This document shows positions 35,044-43,398 of a stretch of 56,998 nucleotides of DNA, piece by piece. Every line of letters begins with the position of its first letter. The stretch's first letter is position 1. This stretch comes from Mollicutes bacterium. GTDB lineage: Bacteria; Bacillota_I; Bacilli_A; Izemoplasmatales; Izemoplasmataceae. The stretch is from contig PULR01000056.1 in NCBI GenBank assembly GCA_003551005.1, forward strand, positions 1 through 56,998, written 5' to 3'. Below the pieces are notes generated by a model. It saw only the letters and a program-made list of their open reading frames with translations. It was not told the DNA's origin and did no database searches. Made by a program: the position numbers and the translations under genes.

Positions 35044-35877
35044 TCATTTGCGGGCGCGTTTCTGGATTTCGAAGGCGAGCCGGCTCGTCTGCCGGAACGC
35101 GATGAAAAGCAGGATGATGAACAGAATCAGATTCAGCCCGCCGAAGAGATACTCGGCGAACGTATTGAAGATGAGCACCAAAAACAACAGCGTCGATGCA
35201 TACGTCATCATCACGAACATCTGCCTGAAGGGGACCATCGGCAGACGGCGCCGGATGAGGAAGGAGTTGAGCAGCACGAAGATGTTGAAATAGAAGATAC
35301 CGATCAGCAGGCTCGAGAGAATAATGGGCGTCCCCCAAAGCGGCCGGTATCGGAGAATCTCATTATCGACGGCATTGAACAAGGAGGTGAAGAACGCATC
35401 CTCTTCCTCCTGGGTCTCATAGTCGAAATCCAGATTGTGGACATCCTCATGCAGCGATTCGATCGGTCTCTCGATCTGCAAGGGAGAGCCGATACCGCCC
35501 AAGAAGAAATGGACGGACTCCCCGTGGAGCACGACCTTCGGTCCGGCGCCTTCAAAAGCGTCCACATCCAGCGTGTCATGGCTGTCGATGTGATACGTCA
35601 CAGCGCCATCATCGTAGAGCATCTCGCGAATGGGCTCCGCGCAGCTGAGCTCGGCATTCTCGACCTCGCAGGAGGCGGTGGGCCGTGTGAATTCCTGGCG
35701 GATCTCCTCTTGCTGGCTGTAGCCGAGCCCGTCGTAGGAGAGGATGCTGACGGTGGCCGGTGTAGCCATGATGATCGCGAAGAAGAACATATATCCAAGC
35801 GCGGCGATCACGCGGTCGCGCCGGAAGCGGATGAGTGTGTGCGGCGCGACGAGCGCCGAGCGGAATCTTTCAAGCAT
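35044..35877 (-). CDS. DUF1189-like integral membrane protein
   Basis: A 277-residue protein: one N-terminal helix (VIAALGYMFFFAIIMATPAT), an outward-facing acidic domain of about 130 residues, then three C-terminal helices (TPIILSSLLIGIFYFNIFVL; FVMMTYASTLLFLVLIFNTF; LNLILFIILLFIAF). This topology and the P-x-T start of the outer loop resemble the DUF1189 family of Bacillota, whose function is unknown. Two Cys flank the outer loop start (SCEVENAELSC). RBS AGGTGG before ATG 35877; an in-frame start 60 bases upstream lacks one. It ends just before the leuS promoter, with no terminator seen, so readthrough into the T-box is possible. Confidence 0.75.
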   Translation of the reverse strand: MLERFRSALVAPHTLIRFRRDRVIAALGYMFFFAIIMATPATVSILSYDGLGYSQQEEIRQEFTRPTASCEVENAELSCAEPIREMLYDDGAVTYHIDSHDTLDVDAFEGAGPKVVLHGESVHFFLGGIGSPLQIERPIESLHEDVHNLDFDYETQEEEDAFFTSLFNAVDNEILRYRPLWGTPIILSSLLIGIFYFNIFVLLNSFLIRRRLPMVPFRQMFVMMTYASTLLFLVLIFNTFAEYLFGGLNLILFIILLFIAFRQTSRLAFEIQKRARK

Positions 35878-35917
35878 GCTACCACCTGCAGTCGTGGATT
35901 TGGTCTTTGTTTCATGT

Positions 35918-35926
35918 ATTATAACA
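35918..35926 (-). promoter_or_regulatory. Extended -10 promoter of the DUF1189-like gene
   Basis: TGT-TATAAT on the minus strand, about 40 nt before the start codon. No good -35 at the right distance, so it depends on the extended -10. Confidence 0.55.
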
Positions 35927-35953
35927 CAAATTTTCAACGAGGCCGAACATCCA

Positions 35954-35962
35954 TGTTAGAAT
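35954..35962 (+). promoter_or_regulatory. Extended -10 promoter of the radical-SAM gene
   Basis: TGT-TAGAAT on the plus strand, 22 nt before the ATG at 35984, divergent from the DUF1189-like gene promoter. No clear -35. Confidence 0.45.
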
Positions 35963-35983
35963 AGCACAAAGGAGGTGCCCGCG

Positions 35984-36901
35984 ATGGACAACAAGCGCTA
36001 TTACACACTGGATCGGGCTTTCAAGGAGCGTTACGGCAAGAAAGTCTTCAAAGTCCCCTTGAACGGTGACTTCACCTGTCCGAACCGCGACGGAGTCAAG
36101 GCCTACGGGGGCTGCACATTCTGTTCGCCTTCCGGTGGCGCCGACTTCAACGCCCCCGCGTCCTTACCGCTCGCTGAGCAATATCGGCGCGTCGTCGAGA
36201 TGCTCGAGAAGAAATGGCCGGATGCCTGCACCATCCCCTACTTCCAGGCCAACACCAATACCTACGCCCCCATCGGCGCGTTGAAAAAACTCTACGACGA
36301 GGCGCTTTCGCTCGATAAGCGCATCGTCGGCCTGCATGTCGCCACCCGCTGTGATGCGCTCGATGAAGAGAAAGCCTCGCTGCTGGCCACATATGCCGCC
36401 CAGACCGACCTCACCGTCGAGCTCGGGCTGCAGACCATCAACGAACAGACCGCCCGACGGATCAACCGCGGTCATGACCTCTCGTGCGTCGAACAAGCCG
36501 TTGGAATGCTCAAATCACGCGGCATCCCCACCGTGCTGCATCTGATCAACTCCCTGCCCGGCGATACCCGCGAGGATATGCTGAGGGCGGCGGAATATGT
36601 GAACGCCCTCGATGTCGAGGGTGTCAAGATCCACATGCTGCACGTGATGGAGAATACCCCTATCGCCGATTCCTACCGGGCCGGCGAATTCGACCTGCTC
36701 GATCTAGACAGCTACGTCGAGGTGGTAATCGCCCAGCTTGAACGGCTGCATCGCGATATCGTCATCCACCGCCTGACCGGAGACGCACCGCGGGAGACGC
36801 TGATCGCTCCGCAATGGACGGCGAAGAAATTCGTCGTCCTCAATGAAATCGACAAACGCATGCGGCAACTCGATACCTATCAGGGCCGCCTCGCCCCGTG
36901 A
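35984..36901 (+). CDS. Radical SAM protein, TIGR01212 (YhcC/YtqA) family
   Basis: A 305-residue radical-SAM enzyme. The cluster-binding motif is in CPNRDGVKAYGGCTFC (Cys-x9-11-Cys-x2-Cys arrangement), followed by ELGLQTINEQTARRINRGHD and HLINSLPGDTREDML, all characteristic of the YhcC/YtqA group. The substrate of this family is not established; tRNA or protein modification has been suggested. Start at ATG 35984 behind GGAGG; an in-frame GTG is inside that RBS. The only gene on this strand for 50 kb. Its last 22 bases overlap the convergent glycosyltransferase gene. Confidence 0.92.
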   Translation: MDNKRYYTLDRAFKERYGKKVFKVPLNGDFTCPNRDGVKAYGGCTFCSPSGGADFNAPASLPLAEQYRRVVEMLEKKWPDACTIPYFQANTNTYAPIGALKKLYDEALSLDKRIVGLHVATRCDALDEEKASLLATYAAQTDLTVELGLQTINEQTARRINRGHDLSCVEQAVGMLKSRGIPTVLHLINSLPGDTREDMLRAAEYVNALDVEGVKIHMLHVMENTPIADSYRAGEFDLLDLDSYVEVVIAQLERLHRDIVIHRLTGDAPRETLIAPQWTAKKFVVLNEIDKRMRQLDTYQGRLAP

Positions 36902-38016
36902 TCGTCGCAAGCTTGTTTGAACATCGCTTCCAGGCCGTCCACGCTTTTCTGTAGCGAGAACCAGTCGGCATATCGCAGATAGTGCCGGGAAAGCTGTTTT
37001 CGCAGGGAGCCATCCTCCAGAAGACGGTCGATCTGCCTGGCTAGACTGCGGGGGTCTCCAGAAGTGAAACGGTTGGCTTCGCTCAGAGCGAACTGACCGG
37101 TCGCACTCTTCTTCGAATCCGAGATGATGGGCACGAGCCCGCAGGCCATGGCCTCGAGGCAGGCAATCGCTTCAATCTCCACATCCGAGGCATGCACATA
37201 GAGCTCACAGACGTTCATCAGATCGATCAGTGCATCTTTATTGAAAAAGCCGATCTCCGGGCGATGGGTGAGTTGCTCACCCCGCCGTGCGAGTTTGCCT
37301 TGCATCGGCCCCTGCCCCGCCAGGACAAGCTGAATGGAGGTCTCATGCCGGCTGCGGGCGACGGCGTCGATGAGCACATCCTGACGTTTCTCCCTTGAGA
37401 GCCTGCCGACCATGAGCACCAGCTTCCGCCCCGCGAATCTCGCGGGCTTTTTTGTCTGCCGGGGGCGGAACTCCTCCGCGACGCCGTTGGAGATGACATG
37501 AAGCTGCGCGCGGTATCCCCTGCGCAACAGGTTCGAGCGGATCATCTTGCTGGGACAATGCACATGCGTGAAACGGTCGTAGAACCGTCGATAGGTCCTG
37601 TAGAGCAGCTCGTTCACCGCTTCCACCTTCCCAAGGCGCAGCGTCGAGGTGATATTCTCCGGCTGTAGATGGAATGCCGCCGTGCTCGGTTTTTCAAGAG
37701 CGTCCGCAATCCGCTTGCCGCGGCGGCTCAGTTCGAAGGGCAGCATGAAATGCACCAGGTCACTTCTGCGGATCTCGCGTTCAAGGACGGCATCGTCGGG
37801 ATGGGCGAGAAACATCCCCTGCCGCTTGCAGAGCTGATAGAGGAACGGATAGCGCTTGATGCCCGTGGGAACAGCGTATTCTTCGCCCGGATCGTCGCCG
37901 CAGACGACACGCACCTGGTGGCCGCGGGATTGGAGGCTGCGGAGCATCCGCGAGGCGGAGGCCGTCGTTCCGTTCTTCGAATGCCTGAACTGGTCGATGA
38001 CGAAGAGAATCTTCAT
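36880..38016 (-). CDS. Glycosyltransferase family 4 protein
   Basis: A 378-residue GT-B glycosyltransferase. N-terminal acceptor domain MKILFVIDQFRHSKNGTTAS; C-terminal nucleotide-sugar domain with LVLMVGRLSREKRQDVLIDA, and VHASDVEIEAIACLEAMACG containing the GT4 Glu-x7-Glu signature. Likely transfers a sugar to a lipid or polymer; substrate unknown. Its ATG overlaps the upstream stop by ATGA, putting it last in the glutamate/citramalate operon, though the function gives no clear link. Its end overlaps the convergent radical-SAM gene. Confidence 0.87.
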   Translation of the reverse strand: MKILFVIDQFRHSKNGTTASASRMLRSLQSRGHQVRVVCGDDPGEEYAVPTGIKRYPFLYQLCKRQGMFLAHPDDAVLEREIRRSDLVHFMLPFELSRRGKRIADALEKPSTAAFHLQPENITSTLRLGKVEAVNELLYRTYRRFYDRFTHVHCPSKMIRSNLLRRGYRAQLHVISNGVAEEFRPRQTKKPARFAGRKLVLMVGRLSREKRQDVLIDAVARSRHETSIQLVLAGQGPMQGKLARRGEQLTHRPEIGFFNKDALIDLMNVCELYVHASDVEIEAIACLEAMACGLVPIISDSKKSATGQFALSEANRFTSGDPRSLARQIDRLLEDGSLRKQLSRHYLRYADWFSLQKSVDGLEAMFKQACDDHGARRP

Positions 38017-38672
38017 TCCTCCGCCTCCTCGTAGACAATATCAGGGAACGCTGCTTCAAGCCGTTCACAGGGATAGTTTCGATCCAGGAACTCTCCATAA
38101 GGCGTCCGCGGCTCCAGCCCCTCCCGTCGTTCACTCTGGCGCAGAAGCGCGGTGTAGGAAAGCGTCATGTTCACCAGGAAGAATGCGCTCAACCCAAACG
38201 CCGTCCAGCTTGACGCACGTTTGGGTAAGGCTTCATAAGCCCGTTCAAGATGAGGAAAGGCCACATGGACCATGAAGAAGCCGAGCAGTCCCCAGAAAAG
38301 CGCATAGGGCAGCGTCGTGCGGCCGTTGATGTTGAGGAGGCGGTCGTGGTAGTCCCAGGAGACTCCGCCGGTGAGCTGTTCCTGCGCCGCGTTCGCCAGG
38401 TATTCGAACCCTCCGCCGAGCACCGCTCCGATGAGCACAGCCGCATACGGCCGGCGAATCGGGCGAAGCGCCAGCAGCATCAACACATAGCCGATTCCAT
38501 ACAGCGGGTTGAAGGGACCGTGCACGACACCGGAGCGGTTTTCGTAATACCCCTCGACGACGAAGTGCAACACCTCTTCATACCAAGTGCCGACCAGCGC
38601 CCCCACTGTAAAAGCGGCAAGCAGCTTTCCGAAGGAAAGACCGCCCCTCATATCCGCATTTTCAATCTTCAC
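38013..38672 (-). CDS. CmpB-type putative ABC-transporter membrane protein (PF06541-like)
   Basis: About 219 residues with five to six membrane helices. The conserved signature NRSGVVHGPFNPLYGIGYVL and EYLANAAQEQLTGGVSWDYH match the Bacillota CmpB-like family (putative ABC transporter, type IV). No ATPase partner is nearby and the function is unknown. GTG 38672 lies nine bases from GGGAGG; a GTG two codons earlier is also possible. It overlaps neither neighbour by more than a few codons and sits within the operon. Confidence 0.82.
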   Translation of the reverse strand: MKIENADMRGGLSFGKLLAAFTVGALVGTWYEEVLHFVVEGYYENRSGVVHGPFNPLYGIGYVLMLLALRPIRRPYAAVLIGAVLGGGFEYLANAAQEQLTGGVSWDYHDRLLNINGRTTLPYALFWGLLGFFMVHVAFPHLERAYEALPKRASSWTAFGLSAFFLVNMTLSYTALLRQSERREGLEPRTPYGEFLDRNYPCERLEAAFPDIVYEEAEE

Positions 38673-39939
38673 GCGCACGCCCCTCCCTTTGCATCAAGCC
38701 CCCGATGCGGCCGAAGAAGATCTCGAGCGCCAGCAAATCGGCCGCTCCCCCGGGCGAGACACCCTGGCGCTTGAGTCGCTCGTGCGCCGCCAGCATGAGA
38801 GGTTCAGGTCCGTCCTCGACGGCCCCGGCAAGTTCCTGGATGTCCTTGCGGGCGGCCTCGCCATGACGCAGAAGCGTCGTGTCCTCGGTTCTTGCCAGAA
38901 TCCGGAACAGCTTCTGCAGGCGACTCTCCTCCTCCCGGGGGAACCAGGCGAAGATGCTGTCGACCCCGCGTTCGGCCTCCCCCCGGACACCCCGCATGCC
39001 GCGGGCCTTGTAGGCCTTCAGACCGTTTGTATCCCCTTCAGCGGCCTTTGCGAAGTCGCGCGCACTCAAGGTGCGGGCCTGCTCTGCGACAGCCCGCCGC
39101 ATCGAGGCGTACCCCCCGCCCCGCCAGATGGCGCGTGCGGAGTGGGCGATCGCGAGACCGAAAAGAAAGTTCGCACCCTTGTGCGTGTTCACACCGGCCT
39201 TGGCATACATCGTCTCCTCCGCCCGGCGTCCGATCGGACGCAGCGATTCAAGACGGCCATCCAGCCCGGCGCGGGCGTACTCTACAAAAAAGGGCCGCAA
39301 GGCGGCGATGGATGCGAGGAAATGGGAAATGTTCATATCCGCGTGCCGCCCACAGTCGCGGGAGCTCACCAGCGCAAGGGAAGGATAGGTGAACGTTTCC
39401 TGCCGCAAGGCCAGGCAGGCCTCCTCGGCGAGGGCGCGGGCGAGATGTTCGCAAACGGCTTGCCGCATCTGATTGTTGAAGGTGTGGGGGTCGTGTCTGC
39501 GGCTGCGGGCGCAGACCTTCGCCGCATCCCCACAAAGCGGACAGCGGCGCGGCTTCAGATTGAGCGCCTTTCTCGAAAGGCGTCCGTTTTCGGTGACGAG
39601 GTCGAGGTCGATGTAGGCGCCGAGGGGATGCTGTGCCTCCAGCGTGGTCAAAAGGCGCTTGGCGGCGAAGGGGTCCGTCTGCACACCGAAAAGGGAGGCC
39701 TCCCCGTCCGCGCTGTTGAAGGATTCACAAAAGGGAGGATGAAGCAGTTGACGCACCTGGGAAGTGAACAGACGGACGAGCAGGGAGGTCTCCGGGCTTT
39801 GTTTCTCGAGTCCGGGACGGTTGGCGGTGACGGAGATGGCACCGGCGTGCGCCCCGGCGATCTCGGCAAGCCGCTGTGAACGCTCGCAGCGGGCCCGGAG
39901 GAGCTCAGTGACGGCGGTCGGTTCGCTTGATCTGTTCAA
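38662..39939 (-). CDS. citXG: CitX-CitG fusion: citrate-lyase prosthetic-group transferase and synthase
   Basis: Bifunctional maturation protein of 425 residues. The N-terminal CitX part (about 1-165) attaches the phosphoribosyl-dephospho-CoA group to the acyl carrier protein; it shows ISVTANRPGLEKQSPETSLL, YIDLDLVTENGRLSRKALNL and CPLCGDAAKVCARSRRHD. The C-terminal CitG part (about 190-425) makes triphosphoribosyl-dephospho-CoA; it shows AGVNTHKGANFLFGLAIAHS, ARGMRGVRGEAERG and GVSPGGAADLLALE. Starts at TTG 39939 (no closer ATG), inside the end of citC. Such fusions are known in other bacteria. Confidence 0.93.
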   Translation of the reverse strand: MNRSSEPTAVTELLRARCERSQRLAEIAGAHAGAISVTANRPGLEKQSPETSLLVRLFTSQVRQLLHPPFCESFNSADGEASLFGVQTDPFAAKRLLTTLEAQHPLGAYIDLDLVTENGRLSRKALNLKPRRCPLCGDAAKVCARSRRHDPHTFNNQMRQAVCEHLARALAEEACLALRQETFTYPSLALVSSRDCGRHADMNISHFLASIAALRPFFVEYARAGLDGRLESLRPIGRRAEETMYAKAGVNTHKGANFLFGLAIAHSARAIWRGGGYASMRRAVAEQARTLSARDFAKAAEGDTNGLKAYKARGMRGVRGEAERGVDSIFAWFPREEESRLQKLFRILARTEDTTLLRHGEAARKDIQELAGAVEDGPEPLMLAAHERLKRQGVSPGGAADLLALEIFFGRIGGLMQREGRARED

Positions 39940-40918
39940 TGACCTGCTTTCCTTTCTCGCTTTTCAGATACGCTAGCGTGGCCTCGGGAACATAAGGCCG
40001 GATGGCCTCCAGACCGTTCTTCCTGAGCAGTTTTCGGACGGTTGAGGCGCTGATGGGACGGGAATCGAGAGTCTTGCGGTCGATGGTCCGCAGCGAACTG
40101 CCGAGATAACGGGCCATGGTCTCGTTGTAGACACGCGTCATCGGGCTGTAGGGTTCATCGCCGACATAGCGCGCAACAATGTTGAACGCGGGCATGTAGT
40201 GCTTCTTGAAGGTAAGTACGTCGATGAGGGCATGGGATTCGTCGATGTCGTGTTCTTCTGATGCGAAATACTTGGGAAAGGTCGCATAGGAGACGAGATA
40301 CCGACCTGTGGGCAGGACAGTGATGCCCTTGCGTTCGCCGATGGCCTCATGGATGATGGCAAAGCGGTCCTTGAAGGGAAAGAACGAGCGGTCCTCGCTC
40401 ACGACGAAGACAAGAACCTGCGAATAATCCGCCCCGGCTTTTTCAATGAGATGGAGATGCCCCTTGGTGAGCGGGTTCGCGTTGATGACAACGGCGGCCT
40501 TCGCCTTCCCATCGAGACCGTACTCCTCCCGGAAGGTTTGCAGCTCGCGCTTGATCGAACCGCCGAATTCGAGGAAGGAGACGTTCATGGTGCTGACAAT
40601 CGGTGTAAAGCCGAGAGAGGCGAAGATGGCCTCGTGCTCGGGAGAAGCATACGCGAACAGATGGGCGATCCCATCGGCTTCGAGTTCCTTGATGAGACGA
40701 CTCATCAACCGATTGAGCACGTTTTTCCCGCGATAGGCCTCGCGGACCGCGACGCACTTGATGATGTCGTTGGCGGCCGAGGCGGTGGCAAGGATGCCCT
40801 CCTCACCCCGGACCACGAGCGTGCGGTCGATGTCCGCTTCATAACGAAGGTGGTGGCGTTTCAAAAAGGCACGGACCGCTTCGCGCTCCTCGGGAAGCAC
40901 AACTTCTCTAATCTCCAT
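39905..40918 (-). CDS. citC: [Citrate (pro-3S)-lyase] ligase
   Basis: Acetylates the thiol of the lyase prosthetic group with acetate and ATP, turning the lyase on. It has 337 residues: an N-terminal GNAT-like domain (VAVREAYRGKNVLNRLMSRL) and a C-terminal nucleotidyltransferase domain with VINANPLTKGHLHLIEKA and RTIDRKTLDSRPISASTVRK. ATG 40918 follows GGCGGGTTGAAT and lies three bases beyond the citF stop. It overlaps citXG by 35 bases. Confidence 0.95.
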   Translation of the reverse strand: MEIREVVLPEEREAVRAFLKRHHLRYEADIDRTLVVRGEEGILATASAANDIIKCVAVREAYRGKNVLNRLMSRLIKELEADGIAHLFAYASPEHEAIFASLGFTPIVSTMNVSFLEFGGSIKRELQTFREEYGLDGKAKAAVVINANPLTKGHLHLIEKAGADYSQVLVFVVSEDRSFFPFKDRFAIIHEAIGERKGITVLPTGRYLVSYATFPKYFASEEHDIDESHALIDVLTFKKHYMPAFNIVARYVGDEPYSPMTRVYNETMARYLGSSLRTIDRKTLDSRPISASTVRKLLRKNGLEAIRPYVPEATLAYLKSEKGKQVIEQIKRTDRRH

Positions 40919-40920
40919 AT

Positions 40921-42315
40921 TCAACCCGCCTTTCGATAAAGGGTATCCTGAACATCGCCCCGGCGGCCTTCCACGATGCCGATGGCGTCGCCTCTGGTGA
41001 TCGGCTTCGGTCTCCCGGTATACGCATGCGCGCTTTGCATCAGCGTCTCGATATCCACCACGGGGAGCCCGGCGGCTTTCAGACGCCCGGCGAGCTTGTC
41101 GTTGGCGGGATGGACGGCGATGCCGCGCTCACTCACCAGACAATCGATGTGTTCACCCGAGGTGGTCTTCGTGAAGAGGCGCTCTTGAATCAAAGGCGTG
41201 CGGCCGCGGAAGAGCGGCGCGACGATGATGGCGAGCTTACTGTCTTCAGCGGTGTCCGAATGACCCCCGCTGCCGCCGATCAGATTGCCGTAGGAATCGG
41301 TGGTCACGTTGACGTTGAACCCGGTATCGACTTCACTGGCGCCGAGGATGACGATATCAAGATCCTTGATTACCCGCGAAGCGTTCGTGGGATCGGCATA
41401 ATCCCCGGCGCTGATGGGGATGTGCCCGGTGTTGCGCTGAAGACTGCCGATTGCTTCCTCATCGAAGCACTGGACATCGTAGAGTTTCTCCACGAGATTT
41501 CTCTCGAGGGCCTTTACATGCGGTGCGGCGATGCCGCCCGAGAAGAAGGAGGCCTGCGTCCCCGTCGCGGCGAGCATGTCGTTGAACTGCTCGGTAATCG
41601 CTAGGCTGATACCTCCGGCACCGCTTTGAAAGGAAACGCCGTTGCGCAACAGACCGCTGTGGCGGATGACCTCGGTGGCCATGCGGGCGATCTTCAATCC
41701 CAGCGGATCGCGGGTCACTTCGAGCGTGCCGCTGACGATGCCGCCCGGATCGCCGATTGAGGGAAGCCTGAGTACGTGATCGGTGTGCGAAGCGGACAAC
41801 TGGCCGGGCACGGGGAAATCTTCGAGGCTGTCGGTGATCAGTACGGAGCGCTTCGCGCAAGCATGATCCTCGACGGCGTATCCGAGACTGCCGCAGGCGG
41901 CCGCCCCGTAGATGCCTGAGCCGTTTCCCTCCGCATCGACGGCGGGGGTTGCGAGGAACGCCACATCGATGGCGTTCTCACCCTGCAGCACCGCCCGGGC
42001 GCGTCCCCCGTGCGTCTGCATCGTGAATTCGCCCCGCAGCTTCCCACGGGCGATCTCCTCGGCGACCGGGCCGTTTACATAATTGGTCGTGACGTGCCGG
42101 ATGGTCCCCTCCTCGATGCACGCCGCCGCTTCGGTGTGAACAGGAAAAAGGGCCGAGGCGTATAGATGCAGGTCCTTCAGACCACGCCTGCGCAAGGCGG
42201 CCAGCACCTCGTTCATCACGGCATCGCCGTTGCGCAGGTGATGGTGGAAGGACACGCGCATCCCGTCTCGAAGCTCGAGAACATCGAGCAATGCTTCTAG
42301 ATCGTCAGTCCGCAT
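40921..42315 (-). CDS. citF: Citrate/citramalate lyase alpha subunit (acyl transferase)
   Basis: CoA-transferase-like alpha subunit that moves the substrate onto the acyl carrier protein. It has 464 residues, slightly shorter than the common 500-520, with the N-terminus trimmed. It shows VSFHHHLRNGDAVMNEVLAA, SDYSG-like GNLIGGSGGHSDTAEDSKLA and VSERGIAVHPANDKLAGRL. The position next to methylaspartate ammonia-lyase implies (S)-citramalate as the true substrate. ATG 42315 behind AGGAGGCGG; another ATG lies one codon upstream. Confidence 0.94.
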   Translation of the reverse strand: MRTDDLEALLDVLELRDGMRVSFHHHLRNGDAVMNEVLAALRRRGLKDLHLYASALFPVHTEAAACIEEGTIRHVTTNYVNGPVAEEIARGKLRGEFTMQTHGGRARAVLQGENAIDVAFLATPAVDAEGNGSGIYGAAACGSLGYAVEDHACAKRSVLITDSLEDFPVPGQLSASHTDHVLRLPSIGDPGGIVSGTLEVTRDPLGLKIARMATEVIRHSGLLRNGVSFQSGAGGISLAITEQFNDMLAATGTQASFFSGGIAAPHVKALERNLVEKLYDVQCFDEEAIGSLQRNTGHIPISAGDYADPTNASRVIKDLDIVILGASEVDTGFNVNVTTDSYGNLIGGSGGHSDTAEDSKLAIIVAPLFRGRTPLIQERLFTKTTSGEHIDCLVSERGIAVHPANDKLAGRLKAAGLPVVDIETLMQSAHAYTGRPKPITRGDAIGIVEGRRGDVQDTLYRKAG

Positions 42316-43138
42316 CATCCGCCTCCTTTTTCAAGGCTTTGTAGCGCTTCGCACGTTCAAGCAGCTGCTTGGCCTCCTCAAGGACGGGACGGTCCACCAT
42401 CCTGCCATCAAGAGAGAAACGCACCTCGCCCGTCTGTTCATGACGCTCGACGATGCGTCTGGCCTCTCGGATCCGTTCCTGTGAAGGGGTGAAAGCCGCA
42501 TTCAAAGGGGGGACCTGGTTCGGATGAATCGCGCACTTGGCGTCGAAGCCGAGCGCGACCGATCGCTTCAGGTCTGTTTCGAACCCTGCATCATCAGACT
42601 CGGCATAAGGCGTGTCGATGGCCTCGATACCATACGCCCTCGCCGCCATGAGCAGACGGCTGCGTGCGTAGAGCAGCTCGATGCCGCTTTCTGTGGGGTG
42701 TGCATGAAGCGCCGCCCGCAGATCGACCCCGCCAAGAATCAGTCCATCAACCCCTGGATCCCTCGCGAGGTCCGAAAGCTCGAGAAACGCCGAAGGGGTT
42801 TCCACAAGCGCGAGCACGGACCATTCTTCTCCATCGAGCTGTTCACGCAGACTGGCCAGCGTCTGGATAGAGGCCTTCGGCAGCACCACTCCGTGGATGG
42901 GCAGCCCGTCGAGAATCGAAAAGTCGCGCGCCAGGGCATCGGCGTTGACACGGACATAAGCCGGCTGCGAGGGAGGATGCGTCTGGAGGAACGACCGGAC
43001 GAGCTGACGCGCCTCATCCTTCTCTTCAAGAGAGACGGCGTCCTCGAGATCGAAAATAAGCGCATCGGCCTCGAAGACCTCCGCATGCTGCAGCATCCGC
43101 GGGACGTTTCCGGGCACGAAGAGATAAGATCTAGCCAT
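42305..43138 (-). CDS. citE: Citrate/citramalate lyase beta subunit
   Basis: Cleaves the acyl-ACP-bound substrate to acetyl-ACP plus a 2-oxoacid (oxaloacetate from citrate or pyruvate from citramalate). A TIM barrel of the CitE family, 277 residues: SYLFVPGNVPRMLQHAEVFE, ALIFDLEDAVSLEEKDEARQ (metal-binding region), and GFDAKCAIHPNQVPPLNAAF. ATG 43138 is preceded by GGGAG and overlaps the citD end by eight bases; its own end overlaps citF. Confidence 0.94.
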   Translation of the reverse strand: MARSYLFVPGNVPRMLQHAEVFEADALIFDLEDAVSLEEKDEARQLVRSFLQTHPPSQPAYVRVNADALARDFSILDGLPIHGVVLPKASIQTLASLREQLDGEEWSVLALVETPSAFLELSDLARDPGVDGLILGGVDLRAALHAHPTESGIELLYARSRLLMAARAYGIEAIDTPYAESDDAGFETDLKRSVALGFDAKCAIHPNQVPPLNAAFTPSQERIREARRIVERHEQTGEVRFSLDGRMVDRPVLEEAKQLLERAKRYKALKKEADDAD

Positions 43139-43397
43139 CGTGCAGCTCCCGGTAACGTTCAATCGCCGCGATCAGCCTGGCACGGATGGTGAAATCCAGG
43201 GCGCCCTGGTCCTTGCAGCGGACGTAGACAGATTGAACCCCCATTTCCTCGAGGGTATCTGAGATGAGTGTGTGGATGTGTTCGTAGAAAGCCTCATGTA
43301 CATCAGTCTCGAGGTCGATCTCGAGCTGTTCCGATGGTTCGAGACGGATCAAGCAGTCGCTGGATTCCAGACTCCCGGTCGTCACGGTCTCCTTCAC
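43131..43397 (-). CDS. citD: Citrate/citramalate lyase acyl carrier protein (gamma subunit)
   Basis: An 88-residue carrier that bears the phosphoribosyl-dephospho-CoA arm. The TGSLESSDCLIRLEP segment corresponds to the family's modification site, with the acceptor Ser at about residue 13 or 14. GTG start, seven bases from an AGG, one base after the mal stop. Its place between mal and citE ties the lyase to the methylaspartate pathway. Confidence 0.93.
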   Translation of the reverse strand: MKETVTTGSLESSDCLIRLEPSEQLEIDLETDVHEAFYEHIHTLISDTLEEMGVQSVYVRCKDQGALDFTIRARLIAAIERYRELHDG

Positions 43398-43398
43398 G

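Noticed and set aside
40921-43397. A simple citrate-fermentation cluster
   Set aside because: No citrate transporter, oxaloacetate decarboxylase or CitAB-like regulator is visible, while mal and glutamate mutase are directly upstream. Citramalate is the better-supported substrate.
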